From: Candidatus Midichloria sp.
GTDB taxonomy: Bacteria > Pseudomonadota > Alphaproteobacteria > Rickettsiales > Midichloriaceae
Reading direction: 5' to 3'
Assembly: GCA_030060845.1 (NCBI GenBank)
Contig: CP094379.1
Span: 813,737 to 877,736, forward strand
DNA: 64,000 nt
Part shown: positions 29,640 to 40,574 of the stretch, piece after piece
Numbering within the stretch: the first letter of the stretch is position 1
How the letters are laid out: the number at the start of each line of letters is the position of its first letter
Program-made: the position numbers and the translations under genes
Notes under the pieces: generated by a model
Databases searched by the model: none
What the model saw: the letters and a program-made list of their open reading frames with translations, nothing else
Told to the model about the DNA's origin: nothing

Positions 29640-30760
29640 TACTTGCTCTAGTTTTCTTATCTAGTGGAGCAATTAGAGCGCTTGAGTCATTTAAAGATAC
29701 TGCTATTCAATTGATGGACTGCAACATATAGCAACAGGATTTGAATAGCTGGAAAATAAAACGTATAAGCTTGAGGCCCTACATCCCCTCCTTGGCTACA
29801 GCTGCTTTACCTTTATACATTTGAAAAATGTAAGACTAGGTAAAGACTTTTATGCAAAGTACTGCCCCAAGTGGATTGCTAAAAGATTATAAGAAAGAAT
29901 ATGAGGGCCGTATCGAAGGTGGTAAAGCTATTTTTTGTGGCCTAAGTGAATCGGAATATACTACACACGAGTAATCTTAGCTAGAATCAGTTCCTTAATA
30001 TTTTTCATAATTGGCGGGCTGGACATATATGCATGGAGCAGCAGTGTATTCAGTCCAAGGATAGCATGTGCATGGCTACTTTTTCTTATTCAAATCTGCC
30101 GATAATTTTTGCGAGTTGTGTAATACAAACACAGACATGGCTGGTTTCGCGTTACTCATATGGGCCTTATATTTTATCCCAATGGCTCTAAAATCGCCAA
30201 CTAATAAAAATTCCCTAGTTATAGGCGCATTAATCGGTATAGTTGCAATCAGTAAATTCTCATCAATAATTTTTCTTAGTTTATGCTTTGCAGTATCTGG
30301 GCTTTATCTTGGTTTACAAAACAAAAAATTAATCTACGGCTTACAGTTATTAGAGTGGAGAAATAGGTTAATTATAATACTCAGTGCCTTTATAGTAATT
30401 TAGAGTTACTACAGATTTTCAGTCAATGAAGTCTTTGGTTTTTATATTTTCCAGAATTTTTTAGGGGATTAGGAGAATTAATAGCGCGCAATCAGATACC
30501 CTTCCTTAGTTATACTTTTATTTAAGGGAGTTTGGTACTTTTTCCCTGTAGCTACCTTATTCAAAACTCTATTCTTTTTATTGATATTTTCAGGTAGCGT
30601 TTGGCTTGCAATTACGCTTTATTTTATCAATTTATTTTATTGCGTCACTTCAAACATTAACACCAGCCTAAGACATGTGTTACCTGCCTTTATGTTAATG
30701 TGTATCATAAATGTTTACCTTATAGATTATTGTTGGTACTACCTTGAAATTCTATAATCA
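29640..30760 (+). pseudogene. GT39/PMT-like membrane glycosyltransferase, decayed
   Basis: Broken plus-strand frames carry motifs of dolichyl-phosphate-mannose-type (GT39) glycosyltransferases: GLQHIATGFE then a TAG, LEALHP (the HPPL region), TDMAGFALLIWALYFIPMA and GALIGIVAISKFSSIIFL (membrane helices), and near 30520-30720 GVWYFFPVATLFKTLFF and NTSLRHVLPAFMLM. These would normally be one protein of about 500 residues with many membrane segments. Frameshifts and stops are frequent; the longest open part is 30068-30403. The acceptor is unknown. No intact paralog is in the window. Confidence 0.62.
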
Positions 30761-30859
30761 AATTAGCTATAATATGGGCAATATTCTCATACCTAATTTC
30801 AAGTATTATGGCCCATAAAGACTACATATCATACTTTATAATAGTGTGCAAAAATTATA

Positions 30860-31720
30860 AGAATCGAGCATATTGGTAGAGATGATTTTAGAAATTTTCT
30901 TATAGATAACGTACTTACATAGATAAATCACTCTTTATACAGCATGTGATAGAAAACGGTGCAAGTGTAATGCTAATTACTAGATCAAGGCACTTGGAAA
31001 GTCTTTAAATCTTGATATGCTTAGAACATTCTTAAATATTGAAGTTGATGAATATGGTAATCAGCTTGAACACAATTCAAACAGGGTAGTATTTACAGAC
31101 GGTCAAGCGATTTTTAAGAGACGGATATTAAATTTTTTAATAGGCTTAAGGTAGTTGATACAGAAGGTAGTGGGTATATGAAGAAGCAGGAAGCATATCC
31201 AGTAATTAAATTTTCACTTATAAATATTCATGATCATCCTTTTTTGACAATAACGCTGCAACTAGAAACTGAGATTCGTAACCTCTTCAGTAGTTGTAGT
31301 TACCTAAAATACAGCGACAAGCTGAATGAATATGATGATAGTAGTCTAGACTACTACTTGCACAGAGAGCGTGGAAGAGGTAATAATCATGGAAAGTATA
31401 CACTTTTTGAGTAAACTTCTACATGTGCATCGCAAAAAAGAACCTTATATTTTAATTGATGAATTTGATCAGTCTATTAGTTATTTGATATTAGATGATA
31501 TACTGCAACCAAAAAGTTTATGTAGGATATTTAGTAGTTAAGCAAATCTCCTATCTGAAGGCAGATTGCTACCAGAACCGTTAGAGGCTATGTATGAAAT
31601 CAGAAGTATATGCCTTAAGATCACAAGAATTATATCCATTCTCAACTCCGATTATGAAGTACAGGCAGTAAATGCAATAGTGGCACATAATATAGAGGTA
31701 TTGGGTTATCATTAAGAATA
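30860..31720 (+). pseudogene. AAA-ATPase-like/PD-(D/E)XK fusion protein, decayed
   Basis: The broken frames include DKSLFIQHVIENGASVMLIT, SRHL then KSLNLDMLRTFLN (a degenerate form of the RPRRFGKSLNLDML Walker A of the AAA-ATPase-like family), FTDGQAIFKR, and at about 31440 YILIDEFDQSISYLI (Walker B-like, LIDEYD). The C-terminal nuclease half is not recognisable. This family is abundant and often decayed in Rickettsiales genomes. Frames shift several times, and the open piece 31178-31414 is only a fragment. Function in life is unknown. Confidence 0.6.
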
Positions 31721-31830
31721 AAGCTACAGTGTCACAGATTCTAAAACAAACTTTAATCTGTTACAATTAGGAGCCATATCAGGCAATGGCAGGATATTCA
31801 AAAGGCCCTTAGGTTATTGCAAAAAGACTA

Positions 31831-32568
31831 TTAAACAATAAAAAATCTATGCTGAGTACAATAGATTTTGCTTATATGCGAAAGAAAAAGAAGTATTAGA
31901 CCAATTAGCCAAACCACATGAGCTTTCTTTAAAAAACCATCAATGGAAGCATCACCTATCTGCTTGTCGGTTGCTAATCTTGCAATTGCTACTACTTTAA
32001 TTATGAGGCTGCTGCTTATATCTATAATTTTTAGCAATATAGAATTGCATGGGCAGCAACTGTAGTTGTGCTTAATTTTAGGTATGATCCAGTAGATCTT
32101 TAAACGTAAAAATATCGGTAAATCTAATAGAACGTGCTACTGTAGAAGAATTTGCTGGTTCTTAAGTTAACACCATTGGGCTAAGCTTAGGTGAATTATA
32201 AAGGCTTAGCTAAATCGTCCGCAGCCACTATTCAAAATTTACAGCTGCAAATATTTGAGGTTCTAGTTCAGATATTGTAGAATTGCTTACACAAAACCCT
32301 GCTGCCCTATCCATTATCTAGGGCTTTACCTAAATTCTCAATCACCCCCTCTCTATTATTTATCTGCTAGTTCTTTATTGCAAGAAGTAATTAACCTGCT
32401 ATTTGTGGCAGCTGCACCGCCCAGATTTTCTACATATAGACTCACCAGCATACTAGAAGTCCTGAGATTTTCGTATTCATAATTTTGAAAGGTTTGATTA
32501 GCTCTAACTGCCTTAGAATTCTGAATTATCTTACCATCTACATAAGCGTCCGTGCCGCGAGTGAACAT
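31831..32568 (-). pseudogene. Unrecognised membrane-protein remnant, second copy of the 23.6-kb family
   Basis: Two open fragments on the minus strand probably belong to one dead gene. The upstream one (32568-32356) starts MFTRGTDAYVDGKIIQNSKA and includes RTSSMLVSLYVENLGGAAAT. The downstream one (32037-31831) contains ARLATDKQIGDASIDGF and a membrane helix, AHVVWLIGLILLFLSH. The sequence between them has stops. The downstream block is homologous to the remnant at 23620-24000. I do not recognise the family; the composition suggests a secreted or membrane protein from a mobile region. Confidence 0.45.
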
Positions 32569-32749
32569 AACTGCTGCTATAAATCTTCTGAACGTAGTGA
32601 TTTATAATTAAATCTAGTTGCCTATCAATATGATACCTTAGCGCGAAGCAAATACAAGCATTGAAATTTTGCGCCTTTATTTTTTAATTAAGTTATTTGC
32701 TGAATTTAATGTTATAATATATTCTGTAAAACAACTAAATTTAAGAAAT

Positions 32750-33514
32750 ATGATTTGTACAATCCTTGGATGCGGCGGTTCTTCTGGTGTACCGGAAATA
32801 GGATGTGGTTGTTTTACCTGCTCTTCCCCAAATCCAAAAAATAAAAGATTACGTTCTTCAATTTATATTCAATCAAAAACTACTTCCATATTAGTAGATA
32901 CCTCGCCAGACCTAAGACAACAAGCTTTAACTCATGGCATAAAATACCTAGACGCTATACTATATACTCATGACCACGGCGATCATATATGCGGCATTGA
33001 TGATACAAAGAGTTTTGCTAGAAGTGGCTGTATAATTCCAACTTTTTTAAATCAATCTACTTATGATACTTTAACCCAAAGATTTCCTTATATATTTAAA
33101 CAAGCCTCTCTTTTGTACCCCGTTAGACTACAAACCAATATTTTAAAGTATAATCATGCTTTTCAAGTAGGTGATATTGATATCATTTCTTTTCCTCAAA
33201 TTCATGGCAAAATCATTTCAACAGGCTTTAGATTTGGAGAGCTTGCTTATTCAACTGACCTGAATGAGTTAACTAACCAAGCAATTGAAGTGTTAGCCGG
33301 GGTTCAAATTTGGATCGTTGATTGCTTACGCTATGCCTGGGCTCCAACTCATTCATATCTTGAAAGGACTATAAGTTGGAGTGATAAAATCAAGCCAGAA
33401 TTAACTATCTTAACGCATATGGCACACGACATAGAATACGCAGAAATTAAAAAAATACTACCGCAAAACATAATCCCTGCATTTGATGGACTAAAAATCA
33501 ACTTCAACCAATAA
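32750..33514 (+). CDS. Metallo-beta-lactamase-fold hydrolase, PhnP-like
   Basis: A cytoplasmic metal-dependent hydrolase of the PhnP/RNase Z-like branch, 255 residues from the ATG at 32750. An upstream in-frame ATG at 32669 exists, but conservation begins at MICTILGCGGSSGVPEIGC. The Cys-rich segment GCGCFTCSSPNPKNKRLRSS is typical of the PhnP type. The metal motif is TYTHDHGDHICGIDD-like (here LYTHDHGDHICGIDD), with a later YSTDLNEL and THMAHDIEYAEI. Substrates of these rickettsial proteins are unknown; phosphodiesterase activity is plausible. It stands alone among debris yet is fully open, so it is probably under selection. Confidence 0.85.
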   Translation: MICTILGCGGSSGVPEIGCGCFTCSSPNPKNKRLRSSIYIQSKTTSILVDTSPDLRQQALTHGIKYLDAILYTHDHGDHICGIDDTKSFARSGCIIPTFLNQSTYDTLTQRFPYIFKQASLLYPVRLQTNILKYNHAFQVGDIDIISFPQIHGKIISTGFRFGELAYSTDLNELTNQAIEVLAGVQIWIVDCLRYAWAPTHSYLERTISWSDKIKPELTILTHMAHDIEYAEIKKILPQNIIPAFDGLKINFNQ

Positions 33515-33589
33515 CTTAACTGAGAAATCCTACATTTTTCGAGTGCTATTCCTGCAAAAAATCTATTTAAATTAAAAAACTTTGTCAAT

Positions 33590-34217
33590 AGTGCCTAAAT
33601 AATAAAGTCTTTGGCGTTGAAGAGAATAAGGATTTACTTGTATCTCTAATTAATTCTATTGTTTCTCAAGAAGATCAGGTTGTTGATGTAACTCTTTTGA
33701 ATTCCTATAATCCTAAAAATTTCAAAAATGATAAACTATCTGTATTGGATATAAAAGCTAAAGCTGTGGATTGTAAGTTATTTAATATTGAAATAACTTC
33801 AGACTTCTGTCAAAAGCTATAGGAATTCATATTCTAAACTTTACCTCTATTGTACATGAACTAAAGTACTATAATGCATTCCATATTACTGAGAAAAAAT
33901 TCTTTAGATATGTGGGCAGCGTTTTTAACTAAGAATGACTTGGTTGATAAAGATAATTTACCAGATAAGCCAAATAGTGCTAGCCTAAAAAAAGCGCTAA
34001 CAGTATTAGATATTATGAATTCACCAAAGAAAAAAGAGAGCTTATGAAGAGCACCTAAAGTTGGCTCTGAATAAAAGCCAATACCCTTAAAAAGCTGAAG
34101 GAGAAAAAATAAAGCTATAGAAATAGCAAAGAAATGCTGGCTATGGGGCAAGATATTAATCTCATTGCCGCCGTTACTGGCCTTACGTTCCCAGAAGTAC
34201 AAAGACTAAAAACATAA
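33590..34217 (+). pseudogene. Rpn-family PD-(D/E)XK recombination-promoting nuclease, decayed
   Basis: The plus strand reads VFGVEENKDLLVSLINSIVS, then SQEDQVVDVTLLNSYNPKNF and KLSVLDIKAKAVDCKLFNIE, the PDDEXK_2 catalytic region. A broken middle follows. Further on are LDMWAAFLTKNDLVDKDNLP, KKALTVLDIMNSPKKK and, in another frame, the typical C-terminal AAVTGLTFPEVQRLKT ending at 34217. Frameshifts and stops separate the pieces. Intact members are transposon-like nucleases (Rpn/YhgA) that increase recombination and are common in Rickettsiales. A minus-strand frame over the same bases is a shadow. Confidence 0.75.
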
Positions 34218-34714
34218 CAAAATTATGATTGAGTTTTGTTTTATAGTTAAGTCTTTATAGGTTGACTAAGCATAGCTTCAAGTGCCTAATATAGAATTCA
34301 CTACACTCCTCGCTCCTATATTCAAATTAAAATTTTTTAACTATACTACTCACACAAAATGTTTAAACTGGTCTTTTCAAATTTTATCAGCTTCAAACAT
34401 TGAAGTAGCAATAATTAAATGTTGATCCCTAGCAACCGAATCAGAATAATTTGTTTTGCCTGCTATATGATTTTTTATTTGCGCTAAAGGATGTTTAGCA
34501 CACCCAACTAAATACTCTCTTTAAGTTTTTGAATAGAGATTACACTTATCAATAAGTTAATTTGATATGCTACCTTTTTCATCTATAACTCCAATGCTCG
34601 TAATATTGCAATCCTGATGTTGGAAAAGAAGTTTTGGTCAATAAAAACAAATATTACTACTATAGTAAAAATCAATAAAGGTATTTTTTCATCTACAGCT
34701 TAAGAGATTAACTT
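34218..34714. other. Degraded sequence with one minus-strand coding trace
   Basis: A minus-strand trace near 34380-34530 reads KEYLVGCAKHPLAQIKNHI-like peptides with frameshifts, then ARDQHLIIATSMFEADKI. I cannot assign it. The rest shows no gene, hairpin or RNA. Confidence 0.4.
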
Positions 34715-35296
34715 TTATATATTATCTTTGCTTATACTGCCAATTCTTAAAAATTGTACAGTGTTATTTGAGCAATCTATAATTGTTGAAGGTTTAGCAT
34801 TTTTTTGGATTTCTCCACTGACAATAATTGGTACTTTTTCTTTAAAGGTTAGCACTAACTCTTGATAATCAAAAATATCATCATTACCTGCTAAATTAGC
34901 ACTTGTTCCAGTAATCGGCTTACTAAAATTATTAATTACCTCTATAACTAAGGGGCTATTTGGCATTCTTACAGCAATTTTCTCAGACCAAGATAAATTT
35001 TTTGCTAATCTACCTTTTAACTTTAAAATTAAAGTTAGGGGGCCTGGCCAGAATTTTTTTGCTAATTTCATTGCTAAATCATTAAACTCGAAAAATTTTT
35101 CCGCTTGTTCAAACGAACCAACAAAGACAGGTAAGGCTCTTTCTAACTTTCTGCCTTTAATCTTAAATAAATTTGATACTGCTTTTTCCGAAGTTGCATC
35201 AACTGATAAAGCAAAGAGTGTATCTGTAGGTAAGATAACTGGTTCCGACCTACCTAAGGCATTCATTACATCTTTTATTATGAGAGCATGTGACAT
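34715..35296 (-). CDS. tsaC: L-threonylcarbamoyladenylate synthase (Sua5/YrdC/TsaC)
   Basis: TsaC makes threonylcarbamoyl-AMP, the donor for the t6A modification at position 37 of ANN-reading tRNAs. The 193-residue YrdC domain has VILPTDTLFALSVDATSEKA, FKIKGRKLERALPVFVG with the KxR motif, WPGPLTLILKLKGRLAK, VRMPNSPLVIEVI and PITGTSANLAG. Length suits a stand-alone TsaC without the Sua5 C-terminal domain. It is upstream of debris and 12 bases from tRNA-Asn, which itself receives t6A, although that adjacency may be chance. Confidence 0.92.
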   Translation of the reverse strand: MSHALIIKDVMNALGRSEPVILPTDTLFALSVDATSEKAVSNLFKIKGRKLERALPVFVGSFEQAEKFFEFNDLAMKLAKKFWPGPLTLILKLKGRLAKNLSWSEKIAVRMPNSPLVIEVINNFSKPITGTSANLAGNDDIFDYQELVLTFKEKVPIIVSGEIQKNAKPSTIIDCSNNTVQFLRIGSISKDNI

Positions 35297-35308
35297 AGAT
35301 AAAAAAAG

Positions 35309-35383
35309 TGGCTCCCCGGGCCGGATTCGAACCAGCGACCAAGCGGTTAACAGCCGCTTGCTCTACCACTGAGCTACCGAGGA
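35309..35383 (-). tRNA. tRNA-Asn (GTT)
   Basis: On the minus strand the acceptor stem is TCCTCGG/CCGGGGA. The D arm is GCTCAGTGGTAGAGC, and the anticodon stem-loop AGCGGCTGTTAACCGCT gives GTT. The T arm includes GGTTCGAATCC, the discriminator is G, and CCA is encoded. Confidence 0.97.
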
Positions 35384-35479
35384 ACTTAAATTGTCACAAT
35401 CTTATAGCAAGAGGATTACAAAAAGTCTATAACAAATTCTCACATTTTAAGCATTTTCTTTGCAAGCATAGAAATATAT

Positions 35480-38353
35480 TTATGTTAAGAGCGGCTTTAA
35501 ATACTTACCAGTTATACTCTCTTTACTTGCAATTATTTCTTCAGGCGTCCCAGTTGCAACAACATAGCCTCCTTTACTGCCACCTTCCGGTCCTATATCA
35601 ACAACATAATCAGCGGTTTTGATGACATCTAAGTTGTGTTCAATTACAACTACTGTATTTTCTGCATCTACTAATTTGTGTAATACAACTAATAATTTTT
35701 GTATATCATGCATATGCAACCCAGTTGTTGGTTCATCAAGTATATAAAGAGTTCTACCTGTCGACTTTTTAGAAAGTTCTTTTGCCAGCTTAATTCTCTG
35801 CGCTTCGCCACCTGAGAGAGTGGTTGCAGATTGCCCTATTTTCATATAACCCAGTCCAACTTCTTTCAAAGCAATCACTTTTTCTAGAATTAAGGGAACG
35901 TTCGAAAAAAATTCTACTGTTTCGTCAATAGTTATGTTTAAAACATCTGCAATTGACTTATTTTTGTATTTTATTTCCAAGGTTTCCTTATTATAACGAC
36001 TACCTTTACATTCATCACACTGTACATATACATCTGGAAGGAAGTGCATTTCTATTTTTATTACACCATCTCCTTCGCATGTTTCACATCTACCGCCCTT
36101 TACATTAAACGAAAATCTACCAGAGTTATAACCTCGAGCTTTCGCTTCTTGAAGAGTTGTAAACCAGTCCCTGATGTGAGTAAATGCACCGGTATATGTA
36201 GCTGGATTAGACCTTGGGGTCCTACCTATTGGTGATTGGTCTATTTGAATAATTTTATCTATATACTCTAGGCCAGTTATTTTGCCATAAGTGCCAGGGG
36301 TAATTTTATTATGATGTAGCTTCTTAAGCGCTGCTTTGTAAAGAGTATTAATCACAAAACTTGACTTACCACTACCAGAAACTCCAGTAAAAGCAACAAA
36401 GCTTCCTATTGGAATAGAAACAGATATATTCTTTAAATTATTAGATCTAGCCCCTGTAATTTCTATAAATTTATCCTTTAAAGCAGGCCTTCTACTTTTT
36501 GGGACTTCAATAACTAATTCTTTGGATAAATATTTTCCAGTTATACTCTCTTTAACCAAAGCTACTTCCTCTGGCCTACCTTGAGCAATTATTTGTCCAC
36601 CGTGGATTCCTGCCCCAGGGCCAACGTCTATAAGATAATCTGCCGCCTTCATTGTATCCATATCGTGTTCAACAACTATGACTGTATTACCTAAATCTCT
36701 TAAATGCCAAAGAGTGTTTAAAAGTCTATCATTATCTCGTTGATGTAAGCCTATTGACGGTTCGTCTAGTACATATAAAACTCCGCTAAGCCCTGAACCA
36801 ATTTGAGAGGCTAACCTAATCCTTTGGCTTTCTCCGCCAGAAAGGGTCGTAGCCTTCCTATTTAAAGTTAGATAATCAAGCCCCACATCATTTAAAAACT
36901 TTAATCTTTTTGTGATCTCTTTAACAAGCCTTTCAGCAATTTGTTTGTGAGTATTATTTAGTGCTTCTTCAAGATGAGTAAACCATTCTAACGACTGGCT
37001 GATGGTCATATTACACATTTCTCCTATATGCTTACCTGCTATCTTAACATAAAGCGATTCCATTTTTAATCTGTAGCCGTTACAAGCACTACAATTTTTG
37101 GCAATTTGATAATTTGCCATTTCTTCAGCTACTTGGCTACTTTCAGTTTTTTGCATTCTCTTTTTTAACAATGGAATAACACCCTCAAATGTTTTTTTGA
37201 CAGTAGATTTGCTGAGTCCATCATCATATGTAAAACTAATTGATTCATTGCCTGAGCCATAAAATAAAATATTTTGTATCTCTTCAGATAATGAATCAAA
37301 TGGTTGAGTAGTACTAAATTTATAATGCCTTGCTAAAGATTCAAAAATTTGCTCATGAAATTTTAATTGAGAGACTATAGATATAACAGATTTACTAAAT
37401 GGCAATATAGCACCTTCTGCAATACTTAATTGTGGATTTGGTACAATTAAACCTTGATCAAAGTAAATTTCCGTTCCAAGCCCATTACAATAAGGACAAG
37501 CACCATACGGACTATTAAAGGAAAAGATTCTAGGCTCAATTTCAGTTAATGAAAATTCAGAAACATGACATGCAAATTTCTCAGAAAATACCAAAATATC
37601 ACCAGCCTTATGATTAGATTCTGCCTCCTCTGGAATTGAAACTATTTCAACATATAAAATACCATCTGAAAATTTCAATGCTGTCTCAACACTGTCAGCA
37701 AGCCTATTTCCGATCTCATCATCTAAAGAAATACGATCAACTACTGCTGATATTTCGTGTTTTTTATTTTTATTTAACATCGGTAAATCATCAAATTCGT
37801 AAAATGAATCATCTATTTTTACCCGTTCATATCCATGCTTACGCATCATTAAAAGCTCTTTACGATATTCACCTTTTTGCCCTCTAGCAATTGGTGCTAG
37901 TATGTAAAGCTTTGTATTCTGCGGAAGCTTTAATATCTCCTCTGTCATTTGGCTTGCTGTCTGTTTCTCAATTGGAAGACCAGTAGCCGGAGAATAAGGT
38001 ATACCTATACGTGCATATAAAACCCTTAAATAATCATAAATTTCAGTTGCAGTAGCAACAGTTGAGCGAGGGTTTCTTGAAGTAGTTTTTTGATCAATTG
38101 CGATAGCAGGCGAAAGACCATCTATTGATTCTACGTTAGGTTTTGCTTGAGCTTCAAGGAATTGCCTTGCGTATGCAGAAAGGCTTTCAACATACCTACG
38201 CTTCCCTTCAGCATAGATAGTATCAAAAGCAAGAGAAGACTTACCCGACCCACTTACTCCAGTTATCACTACAAGCTTTTCTTTTGGAATATCAATATTA
38301 ATATTCTTAAGATTATGTTCTCTAGCGCCCTTTATAGATACAAAACCGTGCAT
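35480..38353 (-). CDS. uvrA: UvrABC excinuclease subunit A
   Basis: UvrA is the damage-recognition ATPase of nucleotide excision repair. The start chosen is the Met at 38353 ([18 protein letters not shown]), giving about 957 residues, the family norm. The frame is open for 63 more codons upstream, but those encode a piece of the preceding VirB6-like remnant. Two ABC modules are complete: Walker [15 protein letters not shown] and [13 protein letters not shown], signatures [14 protein letters not shown] and [14 protein letters not shown], and Walker [14 protein letters not shown] and [13 protein letters not shown]. Zinc sites are visible as CPYCNGLG with CSACNG, and CETCEGDG with CDECKG. Confidence 0.96.
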   Translation of the reverse strand: MHGFVSIKGAREHNLKNINIDIPKEKLVVITGVSGSGKSSLAFDTIYAEGKRRYVESLSAYARQFLEAQAKPNVESIDGLSPAIAIDQKTTSRNPRSTVATATEIYDYLRVLYARIGIPYSPATGLPIEKQTASQMTEEILKLPQNTKLYILAPIARGQKGEYRKELLMMRKHGYERVKIDDSFYEFDDLPMLNKNKKHEISAVVDRISLDDEIGNRLADSVETALKFSDGILYVEIVSIPEEAESNHKAGDILVFSEKFACHVSEFSLTEIEPRIFSFNSPYGACPYCNGLGTEIYFDQGLIVPNPQLSIAEGAILPFSKSVISIVSQLKFHEQIFESLARHYKFSTTQPFDSLSEEIQNILFYGSGNESISFTYDDGLSKSTVKKTFEGVIPLLKKRMQKTESSQVAEEMANYQIAKNCSACNGYRLKMESLYVKIAGKHIGEMCNMTISQSLEWFTHLEEALNNTHKQIAERLVKEITKRLKFLNDVGLDYLTLNRKATTLSGGESQRIRLASQIGSGLSGVLYVLDEPSIGLHQRDNDRLLNTLWHLRDLGNTVIVVEHDMDTMKAADYLIDVGPGAGIHGGQIIAQGRPEEVALVKESITGKYLSKELVIEVPKSRRPALKDKFIEITGARSNNLKNISVSIPIGSFVAFTGVSGSGKSSFVINTLYKAALKKLHHNKITPGTYGKITGLEYIDKIIQIDQSPIGRTPRSNPATYTGAFTHIRDWFTTLQEAKARGYNSGRFSFNVKGGRCETCEGDGVIKIEMHFLPDVYVQCDECKGSRYNKETLEIKYKNKSIADVLNITIDETVEFFSNVPLILEKVIALKEVGLGYMKIGQSATTLSGGEAQRIKLAKELSKKSTGRTLYILDEPTTGLHMHDIQKLLVVLHKLVDAENTVVVIEHNLDVIKTADYVVDIGPEGGSKGGYVVATGTPEEIIASKESITGKYLKPLLT

Positions 38354-38429
38354 TTGATTTTCTACTTTTTTTAAGAATGAAGTATGATAACAATGCCTTT
38401 TCTTATATTCAACTAAATTCTTTTTAGTA

Positions 38430-39330
38430 AAAATAAATATAGTATCAACAACTCTTACAGTCGCTCCTCCATCAACATAGGTAATAACAGCCATTGCTCC
38501 TTGATATGCAGCAGCTTGAGCTTGACGAAGCTTAGTTGCCACAAAATTGTTCTATATTGATTAAGACCAGAAGCATATATCTCTTTTGTTGGCACTCTTC
38601 CTCCTACTAAGATATCAACCATTTCAGGTATGGTACTAAAACTTTAAGTCTATTATGGTTAAACCTAGAATTTCTAACTTCCAGACAGTCTGTTGGCATA
38701 CTCTAAAGGATAGCAAAGCTTGTATCTGTCCAAAAATTAATTTTATCATTAAGCCAATACTGGCTGCTATAGAAGCAATTTGTTTAATCCATACATCAAA
38801 CAGCTCTTTTGTAATTTGAAAGAGTAACATAATAATAAATAGAGGAGCCACAATTAGCAATAAAACAAATTGTATAAGCATTAACAAATAAAGAACTAAA
38901 GATCTGAGTATTGATATAATTATAAAATAAAATCCAACATATATGCACGGAATCCAATATAATTTCCACTCATAAAATAGTAATGACCAAGTTTTTGCAT
39001 GTACTGGCATCTTAGTTAGTATTTTCAATAAAACATAATAAATATATATAGGGAAATCAGGGTTTACCATCATAGAGTCAGAGATAAGAGTTACAGCAAT
39101 TGAAAACTTAAATAATTTATTATTAACTCCCTATAACTAGCTTTAATGGTGCCCAGAGCAAACGTTACACTTGTTATTACTATATAACAACAAAAACGCT
39201 CTTATGATTGTGGTAAGCTTGAGGTTATGAAACCATATTCTCATAAAGGGACTTTTGTAACTCTATCTATTTGTTTGTTAAACATGTTAATGATTCTTTT
39301 CTATAAAGCCTTTTTCCGTATAGGCTCCAT
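38430..39330 (-). pseudogene. virB6-like inner-membrane protein, decayed (third paralog)
   Basis: VirB6/TrbL-type channel subunit of a type IV secretion system. The readable parts are VTFALGTIKASYRELI and FKISIAVTLISDS-like fragments near 39070-39150. The longest open block (39073-38636) contains LVLYLLMLIQFVLLLIVAPL and QITKELFDVWIKQIASIAAS, the conserved fFDVWIKQ-type region that follows the last membrane helices. A frameshifted tail (TIPEMVDILVGGRVPTKEI, then [20 protein letters not shown]) reaches into the bases upstream of uvrA. Rickettsiales carry several such large virB6 paralogs in tandem after virB4. This one has lost its N-terminal region. Confidence 0.7.
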
Positions 39331-39333
39331 TTG

Positions 39334-40560
39334 TCACCGTGGAACATTATATACACCAGAATTATCTTGGTAGTAACTATCTTGAATCTTAAAAAACAAC
39401 CTCCCCATCATTACATACTCTCCTCCTTCCTTATGCACATCTTTAGTACAGCCACTTTCATCACAGTATTGTGTTGCACCTAATTCAAAATAATATTCAT
39501 ACTCTGGTTCTTCATCAAAAGCAGAAGAATTGATCCATGTCCCTTTAACGGTAGGCGCAATCCTGAATGTTCTAAAAAGGCTTTTAGGTAAATTCATGTA
39601 ACCAGGGATTAAACAAATATCAAAGCCTAGAATGGAAAGACCTAATATACACACTTTACAAGCTGTAAACCCTAACATCATGTATAATGCTGTCATTAAT
39701 AGCGTATTAAAAATGCAACAGCCGTAATAACAAAAACTGATTGTAATGCAAAGGACAACATTTGCTTAAACCAAGAATCAAAAAACTGCTTTGTAAAAGG
39801 AAACAATATAAAATAGATAAAAATATGGCCTACTAAAAAAATGATACCTAAAGATATTACTGATACCAAATACAACATCAAGACTTTTGCAATACAAATT
39901 GCGTACATAGCAATTGCAAATATGATTACTATTGCAATTAAGAATCCGAATAAATTAGCATATATCAAAGATGCTATTTTAGTCCATGCCTGTGCACTAA
40001 ACAATTGCCTAAATGGTGTATCAAATATAGAAAATATAATCGAAGGATTATTAAGAAACTCTTGTTCATTAAATTGTATTGAACCATTCATCAAGCCTGC
40101 CATTCTTACAACTAATTCTAAAGAACCAACAGTAAATAAATTAAATAAGTAATTATTGAAAAAGTCCCAACTTCTATCAGAAGTCAATACGGTAACTATG
40201 CTTATTTTTGCTGTTCTAATCACTGTTTCTTTTTGAGTCATCTGTGCGAGCCCTGTGATAAAACTGATGCCAGTAAATGCTATATAAAAAACTAGTAAAG
40301 CTATAACAGCAGTAACAAAGTTAGTATCTGTGACTAAACGTCTAAATGTTTCTGGTACAATGTCCTTTCTAGGATTTTTATTTGGGTCATCCTTGAACAA
40401 ATAATCAACTATTTCTTTAAGTATTCCAGACAAGCCCTAAGAAATTGGTGCTGCCTCTGCTTTTTTCTACAGAGATATAATATTCACCGGTTGTATTATA
40501 AGCAGCGTATTTTGATGGAGCGGTAATATTACTTAAAGTACTCTGGCACAGCATTAGTAA
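39334..40560 (-). pseudogene. virB6-like inner-membrane protein, decayed (second paralog)
   Basis: The longest open part (40433-39696) is a good VirB6 core. TAVIALLVFYIAFTGISFIT is the first helix, SDRSWDFFNNYLFNLF is the family box, and SLIYANLFGFLIAIVIIFAI with FDSWFKQMLSFALQSVFVIT covers the terminal helices and the FDSWFKQ motif. It then changes frame at a TAA/ATG overlap into YMMLGFTACKVCILGLSILG, ICLIPGYMNLPK and a periplasmic segment ending at 39334. The N-terminal lipoprotein-like region is only weakly visible. Frame breaks and the missing start region mean no normal product. Confidence 0.75.
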
Positions 40561-40574
40561 AGATGTTGAATAAC

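Noticed and set aside
33861..34202. Minus-strand 113-codon frame that looks membrane-like
   Set aside because: The plus strand over the same bases encodes clear Rpn-family peptides ending PEVQRLKT, so the minus frame is a shadow.
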